64,000 nt of DNA from Flavobacterium xinjiangense. Its GTDB lineage: Bacteria > Bacteroidota > Bacteroidia > Flavobacteriales > Flavobacteriaceae. The position numbers and the translations under genes are program-made. Shown piece after piece: positions 26,556 to 35,870 of this stretch. Numbering within the stretch: position 1 is the first letter of the stretch; each line of letters starts with the position of its first letter. The notes under the pieces were generated by a model. That model did no database searches. It had not been told where the DNA came from and saw only the letters and a program-made list of their open reading frames with translations. The stretch covers positions 1-64,000 of the forward strand of contig NZ_FRCL01000007.1 of NCBI RefSeq assembly GCF_900142885.1, in the 5' to 3' direction.

Positions 26556-27227
26556 ATGACGGAACATGTACTTCAACTGAGAACAATCGAAAATAATGAC
26601 TGGGCAACACTTTTATTTGTGTTGTCGTTTGCTACCATTGCATTCACTAAATCCGTATTCGAAAATCGTTTTGGTGATTTTGCAAATTTAATTTTCTCTG
26701 ATAAATACACAAAAGTTTACAGAGACAGTAGCCACCTCAAAAGTGGTTTTACCATCTCCTTGTTTTTTGTTCAGGTAATCTCATTTGCTTTTTTTATTCA
26801 GCTTTCGCTGAGCAATTTTGGCAAAGCGCTAAAAACAGATTGGATCTTATACATTCAAATAATCACCTTTCTTATTTTCTTTATTTTATCGAAATATTTA
26901 ATCGAAAAAATAATTGCCACTGCTTTTGATATTGAAGAATTTGTTGAACAATTTAATCTTCAAAAGGTTACTTATAGAACTTATATTGGTTTATTTATAC
27001 TCCCAATCAACATTATTTTGTTCTATTATGACTCCTTATCAAAAAATATGGTTTTACTATTTATAGCTATAGTAATAGGTGCCAACGTTATAAGCTATTT
27101 AATTTCAATAAAAAACTATCAAAATTTAATATTAGGTAAGTTGTTTTATTTTATTTTATATCTTTGCACTCTTGAAATAGCTCCCTATTATTTTATGTAT
27201 TATTGGTTTACAAAAGGGAGTGCTTAG
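26556..27227 (+). CDS. DUF4271-family inner-membrane protein
   Basis: 223 aa with about six hydrophobic helices and the motif ENRFGDFANLIFSDKY near residue 35, typical of the DUF4271 family of Bacteroidetes. It has no catalytic motif. It stands immediately before hemD (14-nt gap), a neighbourhood conserved in flavobacteria, so a link to heme synthesis or envelope biology is possible but unproven. Confidence 0.85.
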   Translation: MTEHVLQLRTIENNDWATLLFVLSFATIAFTKSVFENRFGDFANLIFSDKYTKVYRDSSHLKSGFTISLFFVQVISFAFFIQLSLSNFGKALKTDWILYIQIITFLIFFILSKYLIEKIIATAFDIEEFVEQFNLQKVTYRTYIGLFILPINIILFYYDSLSKNMVLLFIAIVIGANVISYLISIKNYQNLILGKLFYFILYLCTLEIAPYYFMYYWFTKGSA

Positions 27228-27241
27228 AAACCGTTTTAAAT

Positions 27242-27991
27242 ATGAAAGTGAAAACAATTTTGGTGTCACAACCCGAACCTAAAGTGGAGAATTCCCCATA
27301 CTTTGAGCTTCAACAAAGGCATAAAGTGAAAATTGATTTCAGACCTTTTATTCACGTAGAAGGAGTAAATGCAAAAGAGATTAGACTTCAAAAAATCGAT
27401 CTCAATCAATATACTGCTATTATTTTGACGAGTAAAAACGCTGTTGATCACTTCTTTAGAGTTGCTGATGAGATGCGTTATAAAGTCCCTGAAGGATTAA
27501 AATATTTCTGTCAATCTGAAGCCATTGCGTTTTACCTGCAAAAATATGTAGTGTATCGAAAACGTAAAATCTATGTTGGACCTAAAGATTTTGCCGATTT
27601 GTCCCCACTAATAAAAAAATACAAAGACGAAAAATTCTTATTGCCTGCCTCAGATCAATTAAATGCTGACGCGCCAATAACGCTGAACGCATTGAAAGTG
27701 GACTGGACCCCAGCCGTTTTTTACAAAACAGTGATGAGTGATTTATCTGATTTAGCCGATGTATATTATGATGTTTTGGCTTTCTTTAGCCCAACCGGAA
27801 TAAAATCATTATTCATGAATTTTCCAGACTTCGAACAAAACAACACTCGAATTGCAGTTTTTGGAAGCACAACCCAAAAAGAAGCGTTGGATCATGGTTT
27901 AAGAGTAGACATACTTGCTCCTACACCTGCTACTCCTTCGATGACAATGGCTTTGGAAAAATATATTATTGAAGCAAACAAAACAAAATAG
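27242..27991 (+). CDS. hemD: Uroporphyrinogen-III synthase
   Basis: 249 aa from ATG at 27242 (MKVKTILVSQPEP); the frame runs further upstream but overlaps DUF4271. It has the two-lobed HemD fold with weak conservation: ILVSQPEP at the start, AIILTSKNAVDHFF (about 67-80), and the second-lobe signature VLAFFSPTGIKSLF followed by IAVFGSTTQKEALDHG. It cyclises hydroxymethylbilane to uroporphyrinogen III. A strong terminator follows. Confidence 0.9.
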   Translation: MKVKTILVSQPEPKVENSPYFELQQRHKVKIDFRPFIHVEGVNAKEIRLQKIDLNQYTAIILTSKNAVDHFFRVADEMRYKVPEGLKYFCQSEAIAFYLQKYVVYRKRKIYVGPKDFADLSPLIKKYKDEKFLLPASDQLNADAPITLNALKVDWTPAVFYKTVMSDLSDLADVYYDVLAFFSPTGIKSLFMNFPDFEQNNTRIAVFGSTTQKEALDHGLRVDILAPTPATPSMTMALEKYIIEANKTK

Positions 27992-28016
27992 ATTTAAATT
28001 TATTTCTAAATCATAT

Positions 28017-28048
28017 AAACCATCCGCCAAAACGGATGGTTTTTTTTA
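28017..28048 (+). terminator. Terminator after hemD
   Basis: AAACCATCCG and CGGATGGTTT form a 10-bp stem with a 5-nt loop and a T-tract. Confidence 0.9.
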
Positions 28049-28155
28049 TGCAACAATCACAAAAATATTGTTATTCATTACTATTATTCGTTTTTTACTT
28101 AAATTTGATTTTAAATTAAAACTAACTTTTATATTTTAATTACAAATAGCAATTT

Positions 28156-28626
28156 ATGAAAATCAATTCCTTAGTAGTAGAAATAGACGGTATCGACAAA
28201 GAAATTTTACGTTTCCTGATGGAAGATGCTCGAATGCCAATCCTTCAAATCGCTAATAAAATAGGGATTTCAGGAGCTGCGATTCATCAACGTTTGCGAA
28301 AACTGGAACAATCCGGAGTGATTTCGGGCTCCAAGTTTACGGTAAACAACAAAATTCTGGGATACAACACAATGGCATTTGTTGGAATTTACTTAGACAA
28401 AGCCGCAAGAAATCCAGAAGCCGTTAGAGATTTAAAAAAAATTCCAGAGGTTCTGGAATGCCATTATACCACAGGAAACTGGTCAATACTGATAAAGATT
28501 ATTTGTCGGGACAATGAACATTTAATGCAATTGCTCAACACAAAAATTCAGGCTATTGAAGGCGTTTCCAGAACGGAAACTTTCATTTCATTAGACCAAC
28601 AAATTGACAGACAGATTCAACTATAG
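28156..28626 (+). CDS. Lrp/AsnC-family transcriptional regulator
   Basis: 156 aa. An N-terminal helix-turn-helix (about 13-60, ILQIANKIGISGAAIHQRLRKLE) is followed by an AsnC-type RAM ligand domain (about 75-150, with VLECHYTTGNWSILIKI and the closing EGVSRTETFISL). It is a feast/famine regulator, normally an octamer responding to amino acids. It is monocistronic, with a strong terminator. Confidence 0.92.
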   Translation: MKINSLVVEIDGIDKEILRFLMEDARMPILQIANKIGISGAAIHQRLRKLEQSGVISGSKFTVNNKILGYNTMAFVGIYLDKAARNPEAVRDLKKIPEVLECHYTTGNWSILIKIICRDNEHLMQLLNTKIQAIEGVSRTETFISLDQQIDRQIQL

Positions 28627-28647
28627 ATTTTTAGATGTATATGAACA

Positions 28648-28683
28648 TAAAAAAGCCGTTTGGATTACAAACGGCTTTTTTCT
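28648..28683 (+). terminator. Terminator after the Lrp/AsnC gene
   Basis: AAAAAGCCGTTTG and CAAACGGCTTTTT form a long stem with an A-tract before and a T-tract after; it can work on both strands for the convergent peptidase gene. Confidence 0.9.
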
Positions 28684-28706
28684 AATTTATCTAAAAATCC
28701 AATAAT

Positions 28707-29396
28707 CTAATCTCTTCTATTCCCTCCCATGTAAATAGAAATGTAATACAACAACGTCGCGATAGAACCCAAAGCAGCCACCACGTAAGTTCTTGCCGCC
28801 CATTTCAGAGAATCCTTGGCGCCAGCCTGCTCTTGTTGCGTTAACATATTTTTATTTTCTAACCAAGCTAATGCACGATGGCTGGCATCGTATTCCACAG
28901 GCAAAGTAATTATTGAAAACAAAGTCGTTGCAGCAAAAATTACGATTCCAATCAACAATAACTGAGGAAAGGTTTTAATCATCAAGATTCCCGCCAGTAA
29001 AATCCATTGCATGTACGTCGAGGCAACATTTACAACCGGAACCAACTTAGACCGCATTGTCAACCACTGATATCCCACAGCATGCTGCACCGCGTGACCG
29101 CATTCGTGCGCAGCAACAGCCGCAGCAGCAGCATTTCTTTGATTATAAACTGCTTCACTCAAATTCACCGTTTTATCCAATGGATTGTAATGATCAGTTA
29201 ATTGTCCCGCAACCGAGATTACTCTCACATCGCGAATTCCATTATCAGCTAACATTTTTTCGGCGATTTCAGCGCCAGACATTCCGTTTTGCAAATGCAA
29301 TTTAGAATAATGTTCGAATTTACTTTTCAGTCTTGAACTCACCAACCAGCTAAAAAGCATAATTACTCCGGCTAGTACTATATAACTCATTCCCAT
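28707..29396 (-). CDS. Membrane zinc metallopeptidase (YugP family)
   Basis: 229 aa. An N-terminal membrane anchor (about 5-22) is followed by the zinc motif HECGH at 97-101 in AVAAHECGHAVQHA, then two or three C-terminal membrane helices including LLLIGIVIFAATTLFSIITL. This is the neutral zinc metallopeptidase family of YugP. The natural substrate is unknown. ATG at 29396 is used; a second ATG two codons later is also possible. Confidence 0.9.
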   Translation of the reverse strand: MGMSYIVLAGVIMLFSWLVSSRLKSKFEHYSKLHLQNGMSGAEIAEKMLADNGIRDVRVISVAGQLTDHYNPLDKTVNLSEAVYNQRNAAAAAVAAHECGHAVQHAVGYQWLTMRSKLVPVVNVASTYMQWILLAGILMIKTFPQLLLIGIVIFAATTLFSIITLPVEYDASHRALAWLENKNMLTQQEQAGAKDSLKWAARTYVVAALGSIATLLYYISIYMGGNRRD

Positions 29397-29513
29397 ATTT
29401 TCTTGTTTTAAAATATAAATCTACAACTTATACATCAAATTTAGCACCAATTTTTCACAATGTCAATTTGGCATTTATAAAATGGAACCACGATTGAATT
29501 ATGATTTGAAACA

Positions 29514-29556
29514 AAAAATCCAAATCCCAAAAATGATTTTGGGATCTGGATTTTAA
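29514..29556 (-). terminator. Terminator after leuS
   Basis: AAATCCAAATCCCAAAA and TTTTGGGATCTGGATTT form a 17-bp stem (one mismatch) just past the leuS stop, followed on the minus strand by a T-tract. Confidence 0.88.
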
Positions 29557-29577
29557 TATATTTATTACGTCACGATA

Positions 29578-32439
29578 TTACCCCACCAAATTGATGATTT
29601 TTCCTGGAACAATAATTACTTTATTCGGTGTTCTTCCTTCTAATTGTTTGATGGTTCTTTCATCTTTCATTACAATTTCCTCGATTTGTTCCTTGGTTAA
29701 ATCCAAAGGTAAAACCATAGTAAAACGCATTTTCCCGTTGAAAGAAACTGGATATTCCTTTTCGCTCTCTACTAAATACTTAGCTTCAAAAACTGGAAAA
29801 TCAACCGTCGCAATCGAACCTGTATTTCCTAATAACGACCATAATTCTTCGGCGATGTGTGGTGCATAAGGCGAAATCACAATCGCTAAAGGCTCCAAGA
29901 TTGCACGACAATGACAATTTTGAGTTGACAATTCATTCACACAAATCATAAACTGAGAAACCGAAGTATTAAAAGAGAAACCTTCAATATCTTCCGCTAC
30001 TTTTTTGATCGTTTTGTGCAATGATTTCAAGTTATCTTTTGTTGGCGCGTCATTGGTAACAATCAAACTGTTGTCATCAAAATACAAACGACACAGTTTT
30101 TTCAAGAAACCAAAAACACCAGAAATTCCTGCCGTGTTCCAAGGTTTAGCTTGTTCCAATGGTCCTAAGAACATTTCATACAAACGCAGGGTATCAGCTC
30201 CGTATTCGTTACAAATATCATCTGGGGTTACCACATTGTATTTAGATTTCGACATTTTTTCGACCTCGCGACCTACAATGTATTTTCCGTTTTCTTCGGT
30301 GATGAAATCTGCATCAGCATAATCCTCTCTCCAACTTTTGAATCTTTCAATATCTAATTCATCTGAAGAATTAATCATTGAAACATCAACGTGGATAGGT
30401 TGCACTTTTTGTCCGTCAATTTTATTTTTAGAAACATACGTATTTGTTCCGTCTAATCTATATACAAACGCACTCATTCCCAAAATCATTCCCTGATTAA
30501 TCAGTTTTTTGAACGGTTCTTCCGTTGGTGCAAAACCTTTGTCTTTTAGGAATTTGTTCCAAAAACGAGAATACAATAAATGTCCGGTGGCGTGTTCGCT
30601 TCCGCCAATGTATAAATCCACGCTTTCCCAATACGCCAATGCGTCCTTGCTTGCAAACTCTTTCTCGTTGTGCGCATCCATATAACGCATCCAATACCAT
30701 GAACTTCCTGCCCAACCTGGCATCGTGTTCAATTCAAGAGGATAAATTGTTTTATTGTCGACTAAATCAGTATTAACTACTTGATTCGTTTCTGTATCCC
30801 AAGCCCAAACCAAAGCGTTTCCTAAAGGTGGCAAACCGTCTTCGGTTGGTAAATATTTCTCTACTTCCGGCAAGATGATTGGCAAGTGTTGCGTATCAAT
30901 CATTTGCGGCAAGCCATTCACATAATATACAGGAAATGGTTCTCCCCAATAACGCTGGCGAGAGAAAACGGCATCACGCAAACGGTAATTCGTTTTTCCT
31001 TTTCCTTGGTTTAATTTTTCTAATTCCTCAATTACTTTTTGAGTTCCTTTTTTATAATCTAATCCATTTAGAAAATCAGAATCTACCAATTGAAAACCTT
31101 CTTTGGCTCCAAAAGCAGCTTCAGATATATCTTTATCAAAAATGTTCTTAATGGCTGACATACCTTGTTGCCCTTTGAAGAAATTAGCAAAAGCATAATC
31201 TCTTTCATCGCCACAAGGAACCGCCATAACTGCGCCTGTTCCATAACCTGCCAAAACATAATCCCCAATCCAAACCGGAATTGGTTCTTTGGTAAACGGA
31301 TGTTCCGCATAAGCTCCCGTAAATACACCTGAAATAGTTTTTACGTCGGCCATACGTTCTCTTTCGGAACGTTTTGACGTTTTTTCTATGTAAGCTTCTA
31401 CTTCCGCTTTTTGTTCTGCAGTTGTAATTTGCGAAACCAATTCATGTTCCGGAGCCAATGTCATAAACGTAACCCCAAAAATGGTATCAGGTCTTGTCGT
31501 GAAAACCGCAAGTTTAAAATTAGAATTCTGAACATTGAATTCCACCGTTGCTCCAACAGATTTTCCAATCCAGTTTCTTTGGCTTTCCTTGATGCTTTCA
31601 CTCCAATCGATATCATTTAAACCTTGTAACAAACGTTCTGCATAAGCCGAAATTCGCATGCTCCACTGCGTCATTTTTTTGCGCACTACCGTAAAACCGC
31701 CACGTTCCGAAACGCCATTTACGATTTCGTCATTTGCCAAAACTGTTCCTAATCCCGGACACCAGTTCACCTCAGTCTCGGCTAAATAAGTCAATCTGTA
31801 TTGCAGTAAAATTCTCTCCTGCTGTTCTTTTGCGAAAGCGTTCCATTCATTTGCTGAAAAAGCTTCAATATTTTCATCGCAAACCGCATTGACACTTACA
31901 TTTCCTTCTGTTGAAAAAATGGAAACCAAAGTCGAAATATCTTCGGCTTTGTCGCTGTTTTTATTGTACCAAGAATTGAATAATTGGATAAAAATCCATT
32001 GTGTATGTTTGTAATAATCTGGATTTGAAGTGCGGACTTCTCGGCTCCAATCGAAGGAGAATCCAATTTTATCCAATTGTTTTCTATATCCCGCAATTTT
32101 ATTTCCTTCTTTATCCGTTCCTCCGTCAATATTTACCGAAGTGGTATCTTCCGGACGTTGACCTGTTTGAATGGCGTATTGTTCCGCAGGCAATCCGAAA
32201 CTGTCATAACCCATTGGATGCAAAACATTAAATCCCTGGTGTCTTTTGTATCTTGAATAAACATCAGAAGCGATGTAACCCAGCGGATGTCCTACGTGTA
32301 ATCCCGCTCCAGATGGATAAGGAAACATATCAAGTACGTAATATTTAGGTTTTGTTGAGTTGTTTTCGGCTTTAAAAGTTTGGTTTTCTAGCCAATATTT
32401 CTGCCATTTGGCCTCTATTTCGTTCGGATTGTATTTCAT
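29578..32439 (-). CDS. leuS: Leucyl-tRNA synthetase
   Basis: 953 aa. Class I signatures are HVGH in PYPSGAGLHVGHPLGY (about 41-56) and KMSKS in EKMSKSKYNVV. The CP1 editing domain lies between them (TTRPDTIFGVTFM with the conserved Thr-rich region, YGTGAVMAVPCGDERD). It is longer than bacterial average because of inserts before the HIGH-KMSKS core closes, normal for Bacteroidetes. It charges tRNA-Leu and edits mischarged Ile or Val analogues. Monocistronic. Confidence 0.98.
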   Translation of the reverse strand: MKYNPNEIEAKWQKYWLENQTFKAENNSTKPKYYVLDMFPYPSGAGLHVGHPLGYIASDVYSRYKRHQGFNVLHPMGYDSFGLPAEQYAIQTGQRPEDTTSVNIDGGTDKEGNKIAGYRKQLDKIGFSFDWSREVRTSNPDYYKHTQWIFIQLFNSWYNKNSDKAEDISTLVSIFSTEGNVSVNAVCDENIEAFSANEWNAFAKEQQERILLQYRLTYLAETEVNWCPGLGTVLANDEIVNGVSERGGFTVVRKKMTQWSMRISAYAERLLQGLNDIDWSESIKESQRNWIGKSVGATVEFNVQNSNFKLAVFTTRPDTIFGVTFMTLAPEHELVSQITTAEQKAEVEAYIEKTSKRSERERMADVKTISGVFTGAYAEHPFTKEPIPVWIGDYVLAGYGTGAVMAVPCGDERDYAFANFFKGQQGMSAIKNIFDKDISEAAFGAKEGFQLVDSDFLNGLDYKKGTQKVIEELEKLNQGKGKTNYRLRDAVFSRQRYWGEPFPVYYVNGLPQMIDTQHLPIILPEVEKYLPTEDGLPPLGNALVWAWDTETNQVVNTDLVDNKTIYPLELNTMPGWAGSSWYWMRYMDAHNEKEFASKDALAYWESVDLYIGGSEHATGHLLYSRFWNKFLKDKGFAPTEEPFKKLINQGMILGMSAFVYRLDGTNTYVSKNKIDGQKVQPIHVDVSMINSSDELDIERFKSWREDYADADFITEENGKYIVGREVEKMSKSKYNVVTPDDICNEYGADTLRLYEMFLGPLEQAKPWNTAGISGVFGFLKKLCRLYFDDNSLIVTNDAPTKDNLKSLHKTIKKVAEDIEGFSFNTSVSQFMICVNELSTQNCHCRAILEPLAIVISPYAPHIAEELWSLLGNTGSIATVDFPVFEAKYLVESEKEYPVSFNGKMRFTMVLPLDLTKEQIEEIVMKDERTIKQLEGRTPNKVIIVPGKIINLVG

Positions 32440-32524
32440 TCCTGTTTTTTATTTTTATTTTAATGGAGTCATGCTTTCGCATACTCAAGTCATTTTTATA
32501 AGCTTCCGAGCAACTGAGTAACTA

Positions 32525-32540
32525 TCCCGAAACTTCGGGA
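32525..32540. repeat. Short palindrome TCCCGAAACTTCGGGA between leuS and ftsX
   Basis: Seven-bp arms (TCCCGAA/TTCGGGA) with a 2-nt loop, in the 231-nt divergent gap. It shares its arms with the palindrome inside the SDR gene at 22989-23004. Confidence 0.6.
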
Positions 32541-32670
32541 CTAAGTTTTTTTGCGATGGATATTTCAGGTGCCAAATTTACGTTTATTGTACGAAAGTTA
32601 AAACTTTGAGCGTTATTAACTTTAAATAAAGAAATTCTTTATTATTTTTACCCAATAATTTCAATAAACT

Positions 32671-33546
32671 ATGAGTTCTTCCTTTGATAAATTTCAAAAA
32701 CGCAGGTTAATTTCTTCTTATTTTTCAGTAGTGCTAAGTATATTCTTGGTTTTATTTCTATTGGGAATGCTAGGCTTTTTTATCATAAATTCTAAAAAAC
32801 TGGCCGACGATTTTAAAGAAAAAATTGCCATGACGGTATTTTTCAAAAATGAAGCGAATGACACCATTCTAAAGGCTTTTGATGCAGAATTAAAAAAATC
32901 TCCTTTCGCTAAATCATACGTTTACGTGACTAAAGAAGCTGCTGCAAAGCAACATACCGATATTATTGGTGAAGATTTCTTGGAGTTTTTGGGTGAAAAC
33001 CCACTGCAGAATTCCTTTGATATTCATCTAAAAGCAGATTATGTTGTAAAAGACAGCATCTCAAAAATCGAAAGCAACTTACGCAAAAACGCTATGGTTT
33101 CGGATATTGTATATGACAAACAATTAGTGAATTTAGTCAATGACAACATCAAAAAAGTAAGTATGTGGATTCTAATTGTTAGTGTCTTTCTAACTTTTAT
33201 AGCCGTTTTATTAATTAACAGTTCATTGCGTTTATCCATCCATTCTCACCGATTTATCATCAAAACCATGCAAATGGTTGGAGCAACAAAATCATTTATC
33301 AGAAAACCATTTGTAACGCGAAGCTTAAAACTGGGTCTTTTGGGTGCTGGTTTGGCTATTCTTGCACTTATTGGTGTTTTAATTTATGTTCAGACAAATT
33401 TCCCGAATCTTGGTATTCTGGATGACAAACTACTTATTGGATTGGTATTATTAGCAGTACTGGGAGTAGGTATATTAATCACTTGGTTGAGTACTTATTT
33501 TGCTACTCAACGTTTCCTGAATTTGAGAACAGACGACCTGTATTAG
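32671..33546 (+). CDS. ftsX: Cell-division ABC transporter permease FtsX
   Basis: 291 aa inner-membrane protein with the four-helix FtsX topology: helix 1 at about 20-43, a large periplasmic domain (about 45-165), helix 2 at about 170-188, and two helices near the C terminus. The FtsX core motif is SSLRLSIHSHRFIIKTMQMVGATKSFIRKPF (in part). With FtsE it controls peptidoglycan hydrolases at the septum; ftsE is not in the window. It starts the ftsX-DUF3098-uppP-truB cluster. Confidence 0.93.
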   Translation: MSSSFDKFQKRRLISSYFSVVLSIFLVLFLLGMLGFFIINSKKLADDFKEKIAMTVFFKNEANDTILKAFDAELKKSPFAKSYVYVTKEAAAKQHTDIIGEDFLEFLGENPLQNSFDIHLKADYVVKDSISKIESNLRKNAMVSDIVYDKQLVNLVNDNIKKVSMWILIVSVFLTFIAVLLINSSLRLSIHSHRFIIKTMQMVGATKSFIRKPFVTRSLKLGLLGAGLAILALIGVLIYVQTNFPNLGILDDKLLIGLVLLAVLGVGILITWLSTYFATQRFLNLRTDDLY

Positions 33547-33550
33547 TTTT

Positions 33551-33574
33551 CAGTGTTCAGTCGCAGTGTTCAGT
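33551..33574. repeat. Tandem 13-bp repeat after ftsX
   Basis: CAGTGTTCAGT occurs at 33551-33561 and 33564-33574, in the gap between ftsX and the DUF3098 gene. No hairpin or promoter is formed. Confidence 0.7.
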
Positions 33575-33595
33575 AAAAAATAATAGAACATAAAA

Positions 33596-33838
33596 ATGAA
33601 AAATAACGAACAAAACCACGAATTCCTTTTTGAGAAAGTAAATTATAAAATTCTATTAATTGGAATTGGGGTAATTGCTTTGGGTTTTATACTCATGTCA
33701 GGCGGTGGAAGTGACGATCCAAAAGTATTTAGTGAGGCGATTTTTGATTTTAGAAGAATTCGTTTGGCTCCAACAACTGTTTTAATTGGTTTTGGAATCA
33801 CCGTTTTTGCTATTCTTAAAAATCCAAAAAAAGCATAA
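33596..33838 (+). CDS. DUF3098-family small membrane protein
   Basis: 80 aa with two transmembrane helices (about 20-38 and 56-72) joined by the conserved loop MSGGGSDDPKVFSEAIFDFRR (in part). The DUF3098 family is common in Bacteroidetes between ftsX and uppP. Its stop codon TAA directly abuts the uppP ATG. Function unknown; a role in envelope assembly is inferred from the neighbours. Confidence 0.9.
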   Translation: MKNNEQNHEFLFEKVNYKILLIGIGVIALGFILMSGGGSDDPKVFSEAIFDFRRIRLAPTTVLIGFGITVFAILKNPKKA

Positions 33839-34639
33839 ATGAATACAGTACAAGCTATTATTCTTGCCATTATTGAAGGAATTACTGAATTCTTGCCCGT
33901 TTCTTCAACAGGCCATATGATTATCGCCTCTTCATTTTTTGGAATTGCCCACGATGATTTTACTAAGCTTTTTACAATTGTAATTCAACTTGGTGCAATC
34001 CTTTCAGTGGTAGTTTTATATTTTAAACGATTTTTTCAATCATTCGATTTTTATTTCAAATTATTAGTCGCTTTTATTCCAGCGGTGGTTTTTGGATTGC
34101 TTTTCAGCAAAAAAATAGATGCTCTGCTAGAAAGTCCCGTTACTGTTGCCGTTTCGCTTTTGATAGGTGGAATCATTTTATTAAAAGTTGACGATTGGTT
34201 TGCAGTTCCTGAGGTTTCTTCTCCTGTAAGCAAAGAAATCACTTATCTGCAAGCTTTTAAAATTGGAATGTTCCAATGCCTTGCCATGATTCCGGGTGTT
34301 TCACGAAGTGGGGCCAGTATTGTAGGAGGAATGTCTCAAAAATTATCTCGAACTACTGCTGCAGAATTTTCGTTTTTTCTTGCCGTTCCAACGATGTTAG
34401 GCGCAACTGCGAAAAAATGTTATGATTATTATAAGGATGGTTTAGTACTAGATCACGACCAAATCAACTTACTTATTATTGGTAATATTGTAGCTTTTGT
34501 AGTGGCACTTTTAGCTATAAAATCATTTATCGGTTTTTTAAGCCGAAAAGGATTTAAACTATTTGGTTATTACCGAATTATTGCTGGAATTGTTCTTTTG
34601 ATAATCCACTTTTTCATTCATCCATTGACTATTATTTAA
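33839..34639 (+). CDS. uppP: Undecaprenyl-diphosphate phosphatase UppP (BacA)
   Basis: 266 aa polytopic membrane protein. The two conserved motifs are present: [15 protein letters not shown] near the N terminus and [14 protein letters not shown] (about 156-169), which hold the catalytic Glu, His and Arg. It recycles the lipid carrier for peptidoglycan and O-antigen by removing a phosphate from undecaprenyl diphosphate. Its stop overlaps the truB start (TAATG). Confidence 0.97.
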   Translation: MNTVQAIILAIIEGITEFLPVSSTGHMIIASSFFGIAHDDFTKLFTIVIQLGAILSVVVLYFKRFFQSFDFYFKLLVAFIPAVVFGLLFSKKIDALLESPVTVAVSLLIGGIILLKVDDWFAVPEVSSPVSKEITYLQAFKIGMFQCLAMIPGVSRSGASIVGGMSQKLSRTTAAEFSFFLAVPTMLGATAKKCYDYYKDGLVLDHDQINLLIIGNIVAFVVALLAIKSFIGFLSRKGFKLFGYYRIIAGIVLLIIHFFIHPLTII

Positions 34640-35337
34640 TGACAACCGAAGATTTTATAGAAGGACAAATTATACTCATTGACAAACCTCTGAATTGGAC
34701 TTCCTTTCAGGCGGTGAATAAAATGAAATGGGCTTTAATAACCAAAATGAATCTTCCAAAAAAATTTAAGATTGGTCATGCCGGCACTTTAGATCCGTTG
34801 GCAACCGGATTATTATTAGTTTGTACCGGAAAATTCACCAAAAGAATTACCGAACTTCAAGGTCAAGCCAAAGAATATACCGGAACTTTTTATATTGGAG
34901 CCACTACGCCTTCCTACGATTTAGAAACCGAAATCGACCAAACTTTCCCAACGGAACATATTGACGACATTTTAATTCACGAAACTGTCAAACAGTTTCT
35001 GGGTGAAATAGACCAAAAACCACCTATTTATTCCGCAATAAAAAAAGACGGCGTTCGCTTATACGAGCATGCCAGAGCGGGAGAAACAATTGAAATTGCG
35101 ACGAGAAAAACTACGATTCACGAATTTGAAATTACAAGAATCGCACTTCCTGAAGTCGATTTCAGAGTAGTCTGCAGCAAAGGAACTTACATTCGCTCCC
35201 TGGCTTTTGATTTTGGGAAGGCCATGAATTCAGGTTCGCATTTAACCGCTTTACGCCGAACAAAAATTGGTGATTATGACGTAAAAGATGGCATAGATGT
35301 TATTGATTTTGAAGACAGTTTAGAACTAAATAATTAG
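34639..35337 (+). CDS. truB: tRNA pseudouridine-55 synthase TruB
   Basis: 232 aa. The catalytic motif is GHAGTLDPLATGLL with the nucleophilic Asp at about residue 53, and the following motifs are YTGTFYIGATTPSYD and CSKGTYIRSLAFDFG. It makes pseudouridine 55 in the T-loop of tRNAs. It lacks a full C-terminal PUA domain, as short TruB proteins do. It is coupled to uppP by a 1-nt overlap. Confidence 0.96.
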   Translation: MTTEDFIEGQIILIDKPLNWTSFQAVNKMKWALITKMNLPKKFKIGHAGTLDPLATGLLLVCTGKFTKRITELQGQAKEYTGTFYIGATTPSYDLETEIDQTFPTEHIDDILIHETVKQFLGEIDQKPPIYSAIKKDGVRLYEHARAGETIEIATRKTTIHEFEITRIALPEVDFRVVCSKGTYIRSLAFDFGKAMNSGSHLTALRRTKIGDYDVKDGIDVIDFEDSLELNN

Positions 35338-35341
35338 TGTT

Positions 35342-35870
35342 TTGAGGCTTTCAGGAATCTTAACTCTTTTGCTATCTCTGCTTTTTCTGCTTTTTCCCAA
35401 AACAAAAAATTCACTTACACACAATTTGACGTAACCGTTTCTATAAAAGGAAATCCCGACAGAGACGAAGAAAATCCCTATACACACGAAAAAGGAACTT
35501 GGTTTCTACCTGACGGCCTGGGATCTAAGTTTGGATATGGAATCCATTACGAGAAATGGATTGGATTAGGAATTCATTCCGGTATTAACTGGGAATGGAC
35601 AGACAAACTGGTTGTAGTTCTAGTTTTTGCAAATTTTAGATTGAGCCCAATCGTAGGCGACAACACCAGAATTACTCTGCAACTTGGTATAGGAAAAGCT
35701 CTGGGTCTAGGGCGAGGAAATTTAACGGCCATTATAAAAAAATAAGCGTGGGCATACAAAACGCTGATGATCTAATGCTTTTTATTGAATTAAACCATTA
35801 TTCATTCCCCATAAATAATCAAAGAGATTCTGGAAATATAAGTTTGGGACTTTCTTTAATTACTTTTTAA
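35342..35870 (+). pseudogene. Frameshifted gene for a secreted/outer-membrane protein after truB
   Basis: Coding sense is readable in three successive frames. A TTG at 35342 begins a hydrophobic signal peptide (RLSGILTLLLSLLFLLF). A second frame gives SQNKKFTYTQFDVTVSI through GIGKALGLGRGNLT, with the stop at 35743-35745. A third frame resumes with KKISVGIQNADDLML and ends GLSLITF with TAA at 35868-35870. Two single-base shifts, near 35395 (T-runs) and 35727-35742 (a run of seven A), would restore a protein of about 175 aa. It is either a recent pseudogene or the product of homopolymer sequencing errors. The intact product would be a small beta-rich exported protein. Confidence 0.75.

Noticed and set aside
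27203..27241. Upstream start for hemD overlapping the DUF4271 gene
   Set aside because: The HemD family starts at MKVKTILVSQP (27242); the extension is only DUF4271 coding sequence read in another frame.
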